From contig CALGUG010000017.1 of the NCBI GenBank assembly GCA_937902315.1, positions 1 through 58,076 on the forward strand: a stretch of 58,076 nucleotides of DNA, written 5' to 3'. The stretch is from an uncultured Chloroflexales bacterium (GTDB taxonomy: Bacteria > Chloroflexota > Chloroflexia > Chloroflexales > Chloroflexaceae). The notes under the pieces are model-generated. The model saw only the letters and a program-made list of their open reading frames with translations, had not been told where the DNA came from and searched no databases. Each line of letters opens with the position of its first letter. Positions within the stretch are counted from its first letter, which is position 1. Shown piece after piece: positions 1 through 6,578 of this stretch. Position numbers and translations under genes: made by a program.

Positions 1-143
1 GCATTGCGGGGGAAGGGTGTACGGCTGATCCTTAACTAGGGTGGGCTAAAAGGATGACTAGATCATTGGTGCACATTTCGTGTTTGTAGTACAGTTATTT
101 CTCACACAAAGTGCGAAAATCCTTATCAAAACTCTGTGACTCA

Positions 144-297
144 GTGCCTGGTGTGGTGAAAAATGTGTTCCGTGCCTCGTGTGGTGAATGTGTGTTCAGT
201 GCCTTGTGTGGTGAATGTGTGTTCAGTGCCTGGTGTGGTGAAAAATGTGTTCCGTGCCTGGTGTGGTGAATGTGTGTTCAGTGCCTGGTGTGGTGAA
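144..297. repeat. 27-bp tandem repeat, about 6 copies
   Basis: Six consecutive units starting GTGCCTGGTGTGGTGAA, each 27-28 bp, with two alternating tails (TGTGTGTTCA and AAATGTGTTCC). The last unit is partial. A 62-codon open frame (163-351) runs through it only because the unit length is a multiple of three; it has no ribosome binding site and a low-complexity product, so it is not called as a gene. Confidence 0.9.
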
Positions 298-432
298 TTG
301 CGTTATGTATTGATTAGGAGCGTTCTTTTTGGTATAAAAGCTGCTATTTAGGCTTCTGCAAGGTCGCTTTAAGGCGCGCTTTAGGCCCTAAAGATGCCCA
401 AAGTGGCGGATCTCAAGCAATGCAAAACTTGC

Positions 433-463
433 TATAATAGAAACGTTGCGAATCGTGTATAAT
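433..463 (+). promoter_or_regulatory. Candidate -10 elements upstream of the acetyltransferase
   Basis: Two TATAAT hexamers lie at 433-438 and 458-463, 150-180 bases before the gene at 611. The second is preceded by TG (extended -10 type), and neither has a good -35. The rest of 298-610 shows no other convincing feature. Confidence 0.35.
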
Positions 464-610
464 GCTGAACTTACAATACACGGGACGCTTTCCAATACGT
501 AAAGGATTGTACTGGTCGATTGCAGTACAAACGATATGTATGAAAGAGATTGACCGCGTTTTTGTCAATCATTTTCTATATATGTAGGGGTTCCTGAGGC
601 TCAAATCATT

Positions 611-1138
611 ATGAAGTCTACACCGATTGCACTCTACACACCACCAGCCGAGCTGCCGAAGCTGACTGTTTCGCCCGATGCTGCTGTTACTATCCGCCGT
701 GCTCGCGTCTCCGACGTGAACCGCCTCTATGAGATGATCCGTTACTATTCTGAGCGTGGCGATATGCTGCCCAAGACGCTCGATCAACTCTATCACCGTA
801 TTCGTGATTTTAACGTTGCTGAGGCTGACGGTGAGGTGATCGGTTGCGCCGCCCTAAAGATCACATGGCGCGATCTGGCCGAAGTGGTCTCGGTAGCGGT
901 TCACCCCGATTTCCATGGGCGTGGTGTGGGTAAACGTCTTGTTATGCCTTTGTTTGACGAGGCTCGTGCGCTTGGTATCCCGACCCTGTTCACTTTGACC
1001 CTGCAGGCGGGTTTCTTTAGCAACCTTGGCTTCCGCGAGATCCCCAAGCTGCGTTTGCCCCATAAAATTTGGCAAGATTGCGCCACCTGCTTTAAGCAAG
1101 ATCGCTGCGACGAGATCGCAATGATCCGTAGCGTGTAG
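611..1138 (+). CDS. GNAT N-acetyltransferase, short ArgA-type (probable N-acetylglutamate synthase)
   Basis: Probably transfers acetyl from acetyl-CoA to the amino group of glutamate, the first step of arginine synthesis, in the cytoplasm. The 175-residue protein has one GNAT domain from about residue 27. The acetyl-CoA pyrophosphate loop HGRGVGK is at 102-108, and the C-terminal KIWQDCATC...CDEIAM region (about 152-171), with two paired cysteines, is typical of the stand-alone ArgA-like acetyltransferases found in actinobacteria and other phyla. The amino-acid kinase domain of classical E. coli ArgA is absent. A weak TGAGG lies upstream of the ATG. The gene stands alone and ends in a strong terminator, so there is no arg operon here to confirm the substrate. 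Another amino-acid N-acetyltransferase activity remains possible. Confidence 0.8.
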   Translation: MKSTPIALYTPPAELPKLTVSPDAAVTIRRARVSDVNRLYEMIRYYSERGDMLPKTLDQLYHRIRDFNVAEADGEVIGCAALKITWRDLAEVVSVAVHPDFHGRGVGKRLVMPLFDEARALGIPTLFTLTLQAGFFSNLGFREIPKLRLPHKIWQDCATCFKQDRCDEIAMIRSV

Positions 1139-1176
1139 ACCTTCCTAAAGTCTTGGGTGCCGTCGAGCACATACAA

Positions 1177-1213
1177 ACAGGAGAGCGCCATAAGCGGCGC
1201 CCTCCTGTTTTTG
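1177..1213 (+). terminator. Intrinsic terminator after the acetyltransferase
   Basis: ACAGGAGAGCGCC pairs with GGCGCCCTCCTGT across a short loop, followed by TTTTTGG. It lies 39 bases after the stop codon. Confidence 0.85.
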
Positions 1214-1228
1214 GTGGAATGAAATAGC

Positions 1229-1801
1229 TTAGATTGCGCCCGACATCGGGTGGTGCAGCGAGCTATCGTTTTTAAAGCGGCGCAGACGGAAGGCCAGCAT
1301 CAGCGTTAGCACCCCGAAAATAATCGCGTAGCTGCCGATAATAAAGGCGATCGAGATAACCCCGGCCATGGGGAAGATCAGCAGCAGCAAGCCGAACAGC
1401 ACCGAGAAACTACCTGCCACAATCAGCGACCATTCATTGTCGATCACTTTGCGCAGGCGCAGGGCGGCAAGGATCTCGATCACGCCTGTGATAATCGACC
1501 AGATTGCGATTAGCGAGAGCAGCAAGAGGCCAGTGATTTCGGGCCAAAAGAGCGTGAGCGCGCCGAACAGTACTGTGGCGATGCCTTCGATCAGTTCGAG
1601 CCACCAGAGTTGCACGTTATTGCGCATAACGATGCTATGGGCGATGGTTGTAATACCGTCGATAAAGAGATAAGCCCCCAACAACATAATCAAGGCCGAC
1701 AGGGTCGCTCCGGGCCAGACAAAGGCGAGAATGCCGAAGAGGATACCAGCTGCACCGCGCAGTGCCACCAACCACCAATTGCGAGCTAGTCCATACAGCA
1801 T
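1229..1801 (-). CDS. HdeD-family (DUF308) integral membrane protein
   Basis: A 190-residue, almost wholly hydrophobic protein with about six membrane helices arranged as three similar hairpin units. The pattern (short polar turn, FxWPG or FxWPE, helix, GxxxIxxG) is that of the HdeD/DUF308 family, whose enterobacterial member is linked to acid resistance; the molecular function is unknown. The reading frame is open 23 codons further upstream, but the internal ATG at 1801 is chosen because it follows a clear GAAAGGAAG ribosome binding site and matches the family start (short N-terminus, then the first helix). It is followed on the same strand by nothing before the convergent acetyltransferase, and is transcribed away from the methyltransferase upstream with a 138-base gap. 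Confidence 0.8.
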   Translation of the reverse strand: MLYGLARNWWLVALRGAAGILFGILAFVWPGATLSALIMLLGAYLFIDGITTIAHSIVMRNNVQLWWLELIEGIATVLFGALTLFWPEITGLLLLSLIAIWSIITGVIEILAALRLRKVIDNEWSLIVAGSFSVLFGLLLLIFPMAGVISIAFIIGSYAIIFGVLTLMLAFRLRRFKNDSSLHHPMSGAI

Positions 1802-1939
1802 AGTTTCTTCCTTTCGTAGTAGCCGGAAGAGAAACCAAATTACGCGCTCTTCAAGCAGCGAATCCAGCATATTTCATGCCACAACCCCGCTGGATAAGCT
1901 CACAACGGGGTTGGTAGAAGCTAGCTTTGTGAAGTATGC

Positions 1940-2698
1940 TTATTTAACGTGGGCCACCGCGATCAAACGCTCGCTCGATGTGCCGTAGTCGTCGAGGTAG
2001 TAGGAGCCAAAGAAGGCTTCCATCTCGTAGCCGGCTCGAATCAGCAGATGCTCAAGCTCGTAGCGATAGAACCAGCGCATGGTCAGCGGCATAACGCGCC
2101 GAATCACCTGCCCATCGGGCTTGCAGCGATCGTAAATAAAGGTGACGTAGTTTGTTTGGGCCGCGATATCGGTGCTGGTCGAGACAAACTTCAGCACCTT
2201 GTCGCCATCTAGCTCGAAGGTATTGGCCAGTACGGTATGGCCGTCGGCTTGCACCAACTCATGTGGGTTGGGGTTGAGCACATCGATCACCAAAAGGCCG
2301 TCGTGCTGCAAGGTCGAGCGAATATTTTCAAGCGCTTGGATCTGATCCTCGACCTTATCGATATGCATAAACGAGTTGGCGGTGATAAAGGTTAGCATAA
2401 AGCCGCTCGGCAGCTTGTCGGTGCGAATATCGGCCTGCACCAGCGTGACCTTATCTTGCAGATTGGCCTCGTTGACGCGCTGCTGAGCCAAACGCAGCAT
2501 ATCGCTGGAATTATCGACGCCGGTAACATCGAAGCCTTCTTCGGCCAAAGGCAGCGTCACGCGCCCGGTGCCACACATCAATTCGAGGATCGGCCCGCCC
2601 GTGCGGCGCGCTAACTCGACATAAAAACCGATGTCCTCACTATAGTTGGCGAAGTCGGCTTCATACAGTTCGGCGAATGTATCGTAATCAACAGACAT
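1940..2698 (-). CDS. Class I SAM-dependent methyltransferase
   Basis: The 252-residue protein has a Rossmann-type methyltransferase fold. Motif I (LELMCGTGRVTLPLA) is at about 38-52, the acidic end of strand 2 is in GVDNSS (60-65), and an LVQADIRT motif follows around residue 85-92. The second half contains the RWFYRYELEHLLIRAGYE segment common in small-molecule methyltransferases of the Methyltransf_25/DUF4942-like group. The substrate cannot be told from sequence. A GAGGATT ribosome binding site sits just before the ATG. The upstream intergenic region carries a family A repeat. Confidence 0.75.
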   Translation of the reverse strand: MSVDYDTFAELYEADFANYSEDIGFYVELARRTGGPILELMCGTGRVTLPLAEEGFDVTGVDNSSDMLRLAQQRVNEANLQDKVTLVQADIRTDKLPSGFMLTFITANSFMHIDKVEDQIQALENIRSTLQHDGLLVIDVLNPNPHELVQADGHTVLANTFELDGDKVLKFVSTSTDIAAQTNYVTFIYDRCKPDGQVIRRVMPLTMRWFYRYELEHLLIRAGYEMEAFFGSYYLDDYGTSSERLIAVAHVK

Positions 2699-2784
2699 AA
2701 AATCCTCAGTTGTGTAAAATCCTGTCGGCTATTATACCAAATCCAGCCGATCGCTTTAGATTATGTTGTGTTAGCCCTTGATAA

Positions 2785-2862
2785 GGCGGAGAGGTCTCTA
2801 GCCCAAAAAGGTCTCTAGCGCGTCCGCCTACGGCTACAAAGTCGGCCGTCCGCCACCTAGCT
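2785..2862 (-). repeat. Family A dispersed repeat, solo copy
   Basis: Contains GCGCGTCCGCCTACGGCTAC (reverse complement of the family core) with the upstream GGCGGAGAGG arm. GGCGGA and TCCGCC can pair across about 40 bases. A partial family B end (TACCAAATCC) lies just before it near 2737. Confidence 0.8.
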
Positions 2863-2928
2863 GGGCTAAGCCCCTGTGGGAAGAGCGCGCTATAAGCCAG
2901 ATTTTGGCCTAAGCACCATTGCCCGTTG

Positions 2929-3852
2929 TTAGAGCGCTGCCAGCGCTTGAGCCACAAACTCAGCGAAGCGCCGCTTGAAATGGGCGGCACTCATCTTGGG
3001 GTGGCCCTTGTCGTGGAAGAACGCGACCCAACCGTTGAGATCTTCAAGCGCCATTCTAGCGATCCGCAGGGCCGCAAACAGATCCCAAGCGGCCAGATAG
3101 CGGGTGTTGATCGGATTGCGCTGGAGATAGTGTTGTGTGAAGCGCTGCATGGTCTCGGGGCTATCGATCCAATAGAGATCGAAGCGGCTGATCGCCAGGT
3201 CGATCAAGGGATCACCCGTGGCGGCGTCTTCCCAGTCGACGATAGCGCGCAGCCTTTTAGCGCTCCAGAGCAGATTGCCGGGCCAGAAGTCGCCGTGTAG
3301 CAAGCCGCTTGGGTTGTTTGAAGGGATCGGCCAGATGCGTGCGAGGTTGCGTTGGGCCTCGCGCAGCTTGGGCAGCCGCTGATTGTGCTTTGGCATGTGG
3401 GGCAGCTCGGCTTGGTAGGGTTTCAGCCAAGGGACTTCTCGAAGCAATCCCGTGTTGTGGTGGAGTGAGGCCAGCGCGTTCGCGTACTGCTCGGCAAAAT
3501 TGGGAATCGCCGCGCTGTTATAGCAGGGTGTGCCGCGTAGCCACTCCATCACCACGCTCGGCCGCTCGAGTCCCGCTGAGTTGGGCGAGAAGTAGTAGGG
3601 TTTTGGCACTGGCAAGCCCGCATTATAGAGCTTGGTCAGCAGCAGATATTCTTGCGAAGCGGCCTCTGGATTGCTCGCTAGAAGCTTGTGGTTTGCTTGG
3701 CGAATCACATATTTGCGCTTGGTGCCCTCGAAAAACCGCAGGGTGGCGACGTACATATCGGCCGATAGACCACCCTCTAAGCGCTCGATCTTGATCGGGT
3801 AGGCATCTGGCTCCAGCTCTTGGAGCAGTTTTGTAAGATTTTCGCTGAACAT
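2929..3852 (-). CDS. Aminoglycoside phosphotransferase (APH)-fold kinase
   Basis: A 307-residue protein with the APH/choline-kinase fold, probably an ATP-dependent small-molecule kinase. The nucleotide-binding lobe is at about 20-110, with the hinge VVMEWLRGTP at 100-109. The catalytic loop LLHGDFWPGNLLW has H186 and D188, and the metal-binding IVDWEDA has D206. These are the Brenner-type residues required for activity, so the enzyme looks intact. The family includes resistance enzymes, choline, homoserine and fructosamine kinases, and nothing nearby identifies the substrate, so calling it antibiotic resistance would be unsupported. The divergent serA promoter lies about 40 bases upstream of its start. 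Confidence 0.8.
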   Translation of the reverse strand: MFSENLTKLLQELEPDAYPIKIERLEGGLSADMYVATLRFFEGTKRKYVIRQANHKLLASNPEAASQEYLLLTKLYNAGLPVPKPYYFSPNSAGLERPSVVMEWLRGTPCYNSAAIPNFAEQYANALASLHHNTGLLREVPWLKPYQAELPHMPKHNQRLPKLREAQRNLARIWPIPSNNPSGLLHGDFWPGNLLWSAKRLRAIVDWEDAATGDPLIDLAISRFDLYWIDSPETMQRFTQHYLQRNPINTRYLAAWDLFAALRIARMALEDLNGWVAFFHDKGHPKMSAAHFKRRFAEFVAQALAAL

Positions 3853-3893
3853 GCAGGCACCTTTTCTGCTTTGATTTCAACAATATTGGTCGC

Positions 3894-3921
3894 TTGAAAC
3901 TCTTTCTGCTCGTGGTATAAT
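3894..3921 (+). promoter_or_regulatory. Sigma-70-type promoter of serA
   Basis: TTGAAA (3894-3899), 16-base spacer, TATAAT (3916-3921). Transcription would start near 3929, immediately before the riboswitch stem. Confidence 0.85.
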
Positions 3922-3936
3922 AGCGCCAATTAGATA

Positions 3937-4018
3937 GTTGAGTGACTGGCGAGAGACGTGGATGTACCACGAGGAAGCTCAACTTGTTTGGATAGACAGC
4001 CGCTCGCCTGGGCTGGGG
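3937..4018 (+). promoter_or_regulatory. ZTP riboswitch (pfl motif)
   Basis: The leader RNA matches the pfl/ZTP (ZMP-ZTP) aptamer. The outer stem GUUGAG (3937-3942) pairs perfectly with CUCAAC (3978-3983). It encloses the invariant UGACUGGCGA (3943-3952) and a GUGG/CCAC hairpin (3958-3961 with 3967-3970), followed by GAGGAAG. After a short linker comes the second domain CCGCUCGCCUGGGC (4000-4013), carrying the CGCCUGGGC signature. The GGGC also belongs to the terminator that follows, so ligand binding and termination are mutually exclusive. Binding of ZTP or AICAR phosphate, which signals 10-formyl-THF shortage, is therefore expected to switch serA on. Motif assignment is by eye. Confidence 0.85.
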
Positions 4019-4047
4019 CACGACAAATCAGTCGAGGCCCTTTTTTG
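4010..4047 (+). terminator. Riboswitch-controlled terminator of serA
   Basis: GGGCU (4010-4014) pairs with GGCCC (4036-4040), with an inner CGAC/GUCG stem (4021-4024 with 4031-4034), followed by six T. The 5' arm overlaps the conserved GGGC of the ZTP aptamer. Confidence 0.8.
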
Positions 4048-4074
4048 TTTGCTGAGCGGGGAGGAACCTTGTCT

Positions 4075-5655
4075 ATGGACCGCATTTTAGTTACAGAAAA
4101 GATTGCACCAGAGGGCATCGAAGCGCTTAAGCAGGCTGCTGAAGTCGATGTGAAACTTGATCTGAGCAAAGATGCTTTGATTGATATTTTGCCCAATTAT
4201 GATGCGCTAGTGGTACGAAGTGCAACCAAAGTGACAGCCGATGTGATCATGGCAGGCACGAAACTGCGCGTGATCGGTCGTTCTGGCACGGGTGTCGATA
4301 ATATTGATGTAAAGACCGCCACCGAGCGCGGCATTATCGTTGTGAACGCGCCCGCCGCCAACAGCGTCGCAGTGGCCGAACTGACGATCGCCTTTTTGTT
4401 AAGCCTCGCTCGTCAACTGCCTCAAGCTCAAGCCTCTCTGCGCAGTGGCAAGTGGGAACGCAGCAAGTTTATGGGCTGGGAAGTGCGCGGCAAAACCCTT
4501 GGCCTATGGGGCTTCGGTCGCATCGGTGCCGAAGTGGCTCGGCGCGCCCGTGCCCTCGATATGGAGGTCTTGGCCTACGACCCAGTGATGTCGCCCGAGC
4601 GTGCTGCCCAATATGGTGTGACGCCTGTTTCGATCGATGAGTTACTTGAGCGCAGCCATGTGATCTCGTTGCATATGCCCTTGCTCGATAGCACGCGCAA
4701 TATCGTCAACGCGGCCCGCTTGGCTCAAATGCGTCCGGGCGCCTTTTTGATCAACGCCGCCCGTGGCGCTTTGGTCGATGAGACTGCGCTCTACGAAGCG
4801 CTCGAGAGTGGCCATCTGGCTGGCGCGGCCCTCGATACCTTCCAAGTCGAGCCGCCTTCTCCCGATAATCCGCTGCTGCACCACCCCAAAGTGATCTGTG
4901 TGCCCCACTTGGGCGCTTCGACCGAAGAAGCTCAGACCGTGGCGGGCGTCGATGTGGCCGAGGGTGTGCTGACCGCGCTGTCGGGAGGAACGCCGCGCTA
5001 CGCTGTGAACGCGCCGTTTGTGGCTCCCGAAGAGTGGGCGCTGCTTGGCCCTTACGTCGGTTTGGGGCGCAAGCTCGGCGCGCTCTGCCGCCAGATCATT
5101 CAAGATCCGATCTCGCGCTACGAGTTCGAGTATGCTGGCGAGCTGGCCGATATGAATACTCAGCCCTTGCGCTTGGCCATGATCCAAGGCTTGCTGGAAG
5201 GCACCAGCGATACGCGCATTACGCCTGTGAACGCGCCCTTGATCGCGCGCGAACGCGGTATGCGCTTCGACGATCGCACCACCAGCGAACTGCAATCTTA
5301 TTCGAGCCTGCTGCTGTTGCACGCGATCAGCGCTGATGGCACGGTCCATACCTTCGCTGGTACGCTGCTGCGCAACGAAGCCCACATTGTGCAAGTCGAT
5401 GGCTACTGGGTCGACTTTGTGCCCGATGGCCCGCTGCTCTGCACCTACCACCGCGACCGCCCGGGCATGATCGGTCGGGTGGGCACGCTTTTGGGCAGCG
5501 CCGATGTCAATATCTCGGGTATGTATGTTGGCCGCCTCGCCCCGCGCGAGCAAGCCATGATGGTGCTGACGCTCGACGAGCCGGTGCCCGCCGAGACCTT
5601 GAAGCTGCTCAACAGCGAGCCAGATATCGCACGCTCGTATAGCGTTACGCTCTAA
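4075..5655 (+). CDS. serA: D-3-phosphoglycerate dehydrogenase, long form with ASB and ACT domains
   Basis: Oxidises 3-phosphoglycerate to 3-phosphohydroxypyruvate with NAD+, the first step of serine synthesis. The 526-residue protein has the D-isomer-specific 2-hydroxyacid dehydrogenase core at about 1-315, with dinucleotide loop GFGRIG at 146-151, the RGALVDE segment and the catalytic PHLGAST histidine. An allosteric substrate-binding domain follows (about 320-450), then a C-terminal ACT domain (about 455-526) whose YHRDRPGMIGRVG loop is the usual serine feedback site. The frame is open 39 codons upstream, but that stretch overlaps the riboswitch. The ATG at 4075 follows GGGGAGGAA and gives the normal N-terminus. 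Transcription is predicted to be controlled by the ZTP riboswitch at 3937-4018. Confidence 0.95.
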   Translation: MDRILVTEKIAPEGIEALKQAAEVDVKLDLSKDALIDILPNYDALVVRSATKVTADVIMAGTKLRVIGRSGTGVDNIDVKTATERGIIVVNAPAANSVAVAELTIAFLLSLARQLPQAQASLRSGKWERSKFMGWEVRGKTLGLWGFGRIGAEVARRARALDMEVLAYDPVMSPERAAQYGVTPVSIDELLERSHVISLHMPLLDSTRNIVNAARLAQMRPGAFLINAARGALVDETALYEALESGHLAGAALDTFQVEPPSPDNPLLHHPKVICVPHLGASTEEAQTVAGVDVAEGVLTALSGGTPRYAVNAPFVAPEEWALLGPYVGLGRKLGALCRQIIQDPISRYEFEYAGELADMNTQPLRLAMIQGLLEGTSDTRITPVNAPLIARERGMRFDDRTTSELQSYSSLLLLHAISADGTVHTFAGTLLRNEAHIVQVDGYWVDFVPDGPLLCTYHRDRPGMIGRVGTLLGSADVNISGMYVGRLAPREQAMMVLTLDEPVPAETLKLLNSEPDIARSYSVTL

Positions 5656-5659
5656 GCTA

Positions 5660-5765
5660 TACCAAATTCCGCTTGATTACTTGCTCTTTTGGCCTTTGGC
5701 AGAGCGGAATGTGACTATGTTTGTTGGGTGACATTTCGCGCGACAGCGCGAAATGTCACCCTTTC
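5660..5765 (+). repeat. Family B repeat, left end and hairpin
   Basis: Starts TACCAAATTCC and carries the GGCCTTTGGCAGAGCGGAA core. A perfect 16-bp hairpin follows (arms 5726-5741 and 5746-5761, loop GACA). The right terminal repeat is missing; a family A element follows. As the first long hairpin after serA it may also stop transcription, though it lacks a T run. Confidence 0.75.
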
Positions 5766-5779
5766 TTGAAGTGGATGTG

Positions 5780-6042
5780 GTGTAATACGATATCGTTTCA
5801 TTTTGGGGCAGCCTTTCCACACACAGCGATACGACCTCTTGTGGCGGGCGGGATGTTGGTAGCCGTAGGCGGACGCGGTTGATGACCAAATTCGGTCGAT
5901 TAGGTTCTCTTTGGCCTTCGGCAGAGTGGAACTTGACCATTTTTGTCTTTTTCCGTTTTTGCGTTACAAGAGCGCAAGTCTGTAAACGGATTTGGTATGG
6001 GATGTTCTTGGGGGAAGGACGACACCGCCAGAGCGCTGAACT
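5780..6042 (+). repeat. Family A repeat interrupted by a complete family B element
   Basis: Family A sequence runs from about 5780 through GTAGCCGTAGGCGGACGCG (5859-5877) and stops. A family B element with both ends (ACCAAATTCGG near 5885, CGGATTTGGTA at 5987-5997) follows. The remaining family A right part (TTCTTGGGGGAAGGAC...CCGCCAGAGCGCTGAA) resumes at about 6003-6042, where the uninterrupted copy at 17235-17370 has the matching sequence. Confidence 0.75.
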
Positions 6043-6177
6043 CAGTAAGCAGATGTAGAGAGCTTGTTGAAAGACTTCGGCATTGCCGGGGTCTTTTTGA
6101 TTCCTACTTTTATCAACGCTCGTTGTTTCGCTTTCGGCGAAGAAGCTGCTCCTTTATTGGATTTGGTAAACATCTGA

Positions 6178-6335
6178 TACCAAATCCGATTATGTTGTTG
6201 CTATTTGGTCTTCGGCAGAGTGGAACTTAACTAGCTTTTGTTATGTGAGATTTCGCGCTGCTGCTGCGCGACATCTCACACAACTCATTCCCTCGCTTTT
6301 GGTGCGAGTATGCACATCTTTAAACGGATTTGGTA
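6178..6335 (+). repeat. Family B element with perfect 11-bp terminal inverted repeats
   Basis: TACCAAATCCG (6178-6188) and CGGATTTGGTA (6325-6335) are exact inverted repeats bounding 158 bp with no coding capacity. Both ends are flanked outside by TGA. Inside are the GGTCTTCGGCAGAGTGGAAC core and a long, slightly imperfect hairpin (6244-6280). The stretch 6043-6177 shows only a further right-end fragment (GGATTTGGTA near 6158). Confidence 0.85.
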
Positions 6336-6376
6336 TGAGAACCAAACAGCATCTTTTGTCTTTAGCGGAAAAACTA

Positions 6377-6436
6377 TATAATAGAGTAGATGCGCTTTAG
6401 GCGTGCTAGGACTCGAAAAAAGCGCATCATCTTTTA
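6377..6436 (+). promoter_or_regulatory. Possible promoter and terminator-like leader hairpin before the histidine kinase
   Basis: TATAAT at 6377-6382 is followed by a hairpin: GATGCGCTT (6389-6397) pairs exactly with AAGCGCATC (6420-6428) over a 22-base loop, followed by ATCTTTT. It lies 140-190 bases upstream of the kinase start. It may be an attenuator or a short RNA; the -35 is poor. Confidence 0.4.
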
Positions 6437-6578
6437 TGCTCTTCGGCTAGGCATGCTGTGTGCTCAAACGATTTGTCGCATATGTCATAATATGCTTGGA
6501 GAGAGCGCATTTAGGGTGTACGAAATGAGCCAGTTGCGCGTATTCTATTCATCCTAAACTACAACCTGCGAAACGCCT

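Noticed and set aside
144..297. Possible CRISPR array
   Set aside because: Units are contiguous with no unique spacers of constant length and no cas genes nearby.
163..351. 62-codon ORF through the tandem repeat
   Set aside because: It exists only because the repeat unit is a multiple of three; there is no ribosome binding site and the product is repetitive Cys/Val-rich with no plausible fold.
2929..3852. Aminoglycoside resistance gene
   Set aside because: The APH fold is shared by many metabolic kinases and nothing in the context points to antibiotic modification.
3937..4047. T-box or serine-sensing leader before serA
   Set aside because: No T-box sequence or specifier loop is seen, while the UGACUGGCGA and CGCCUGGGC blocks fit the ZTP motif.
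4642..5553. 303-codon antisense ORF opposite serA
   Set aside because: It lies wholly within the serA coding region on the other strand and its composition mirrors serA codon bias; no family is recognised.
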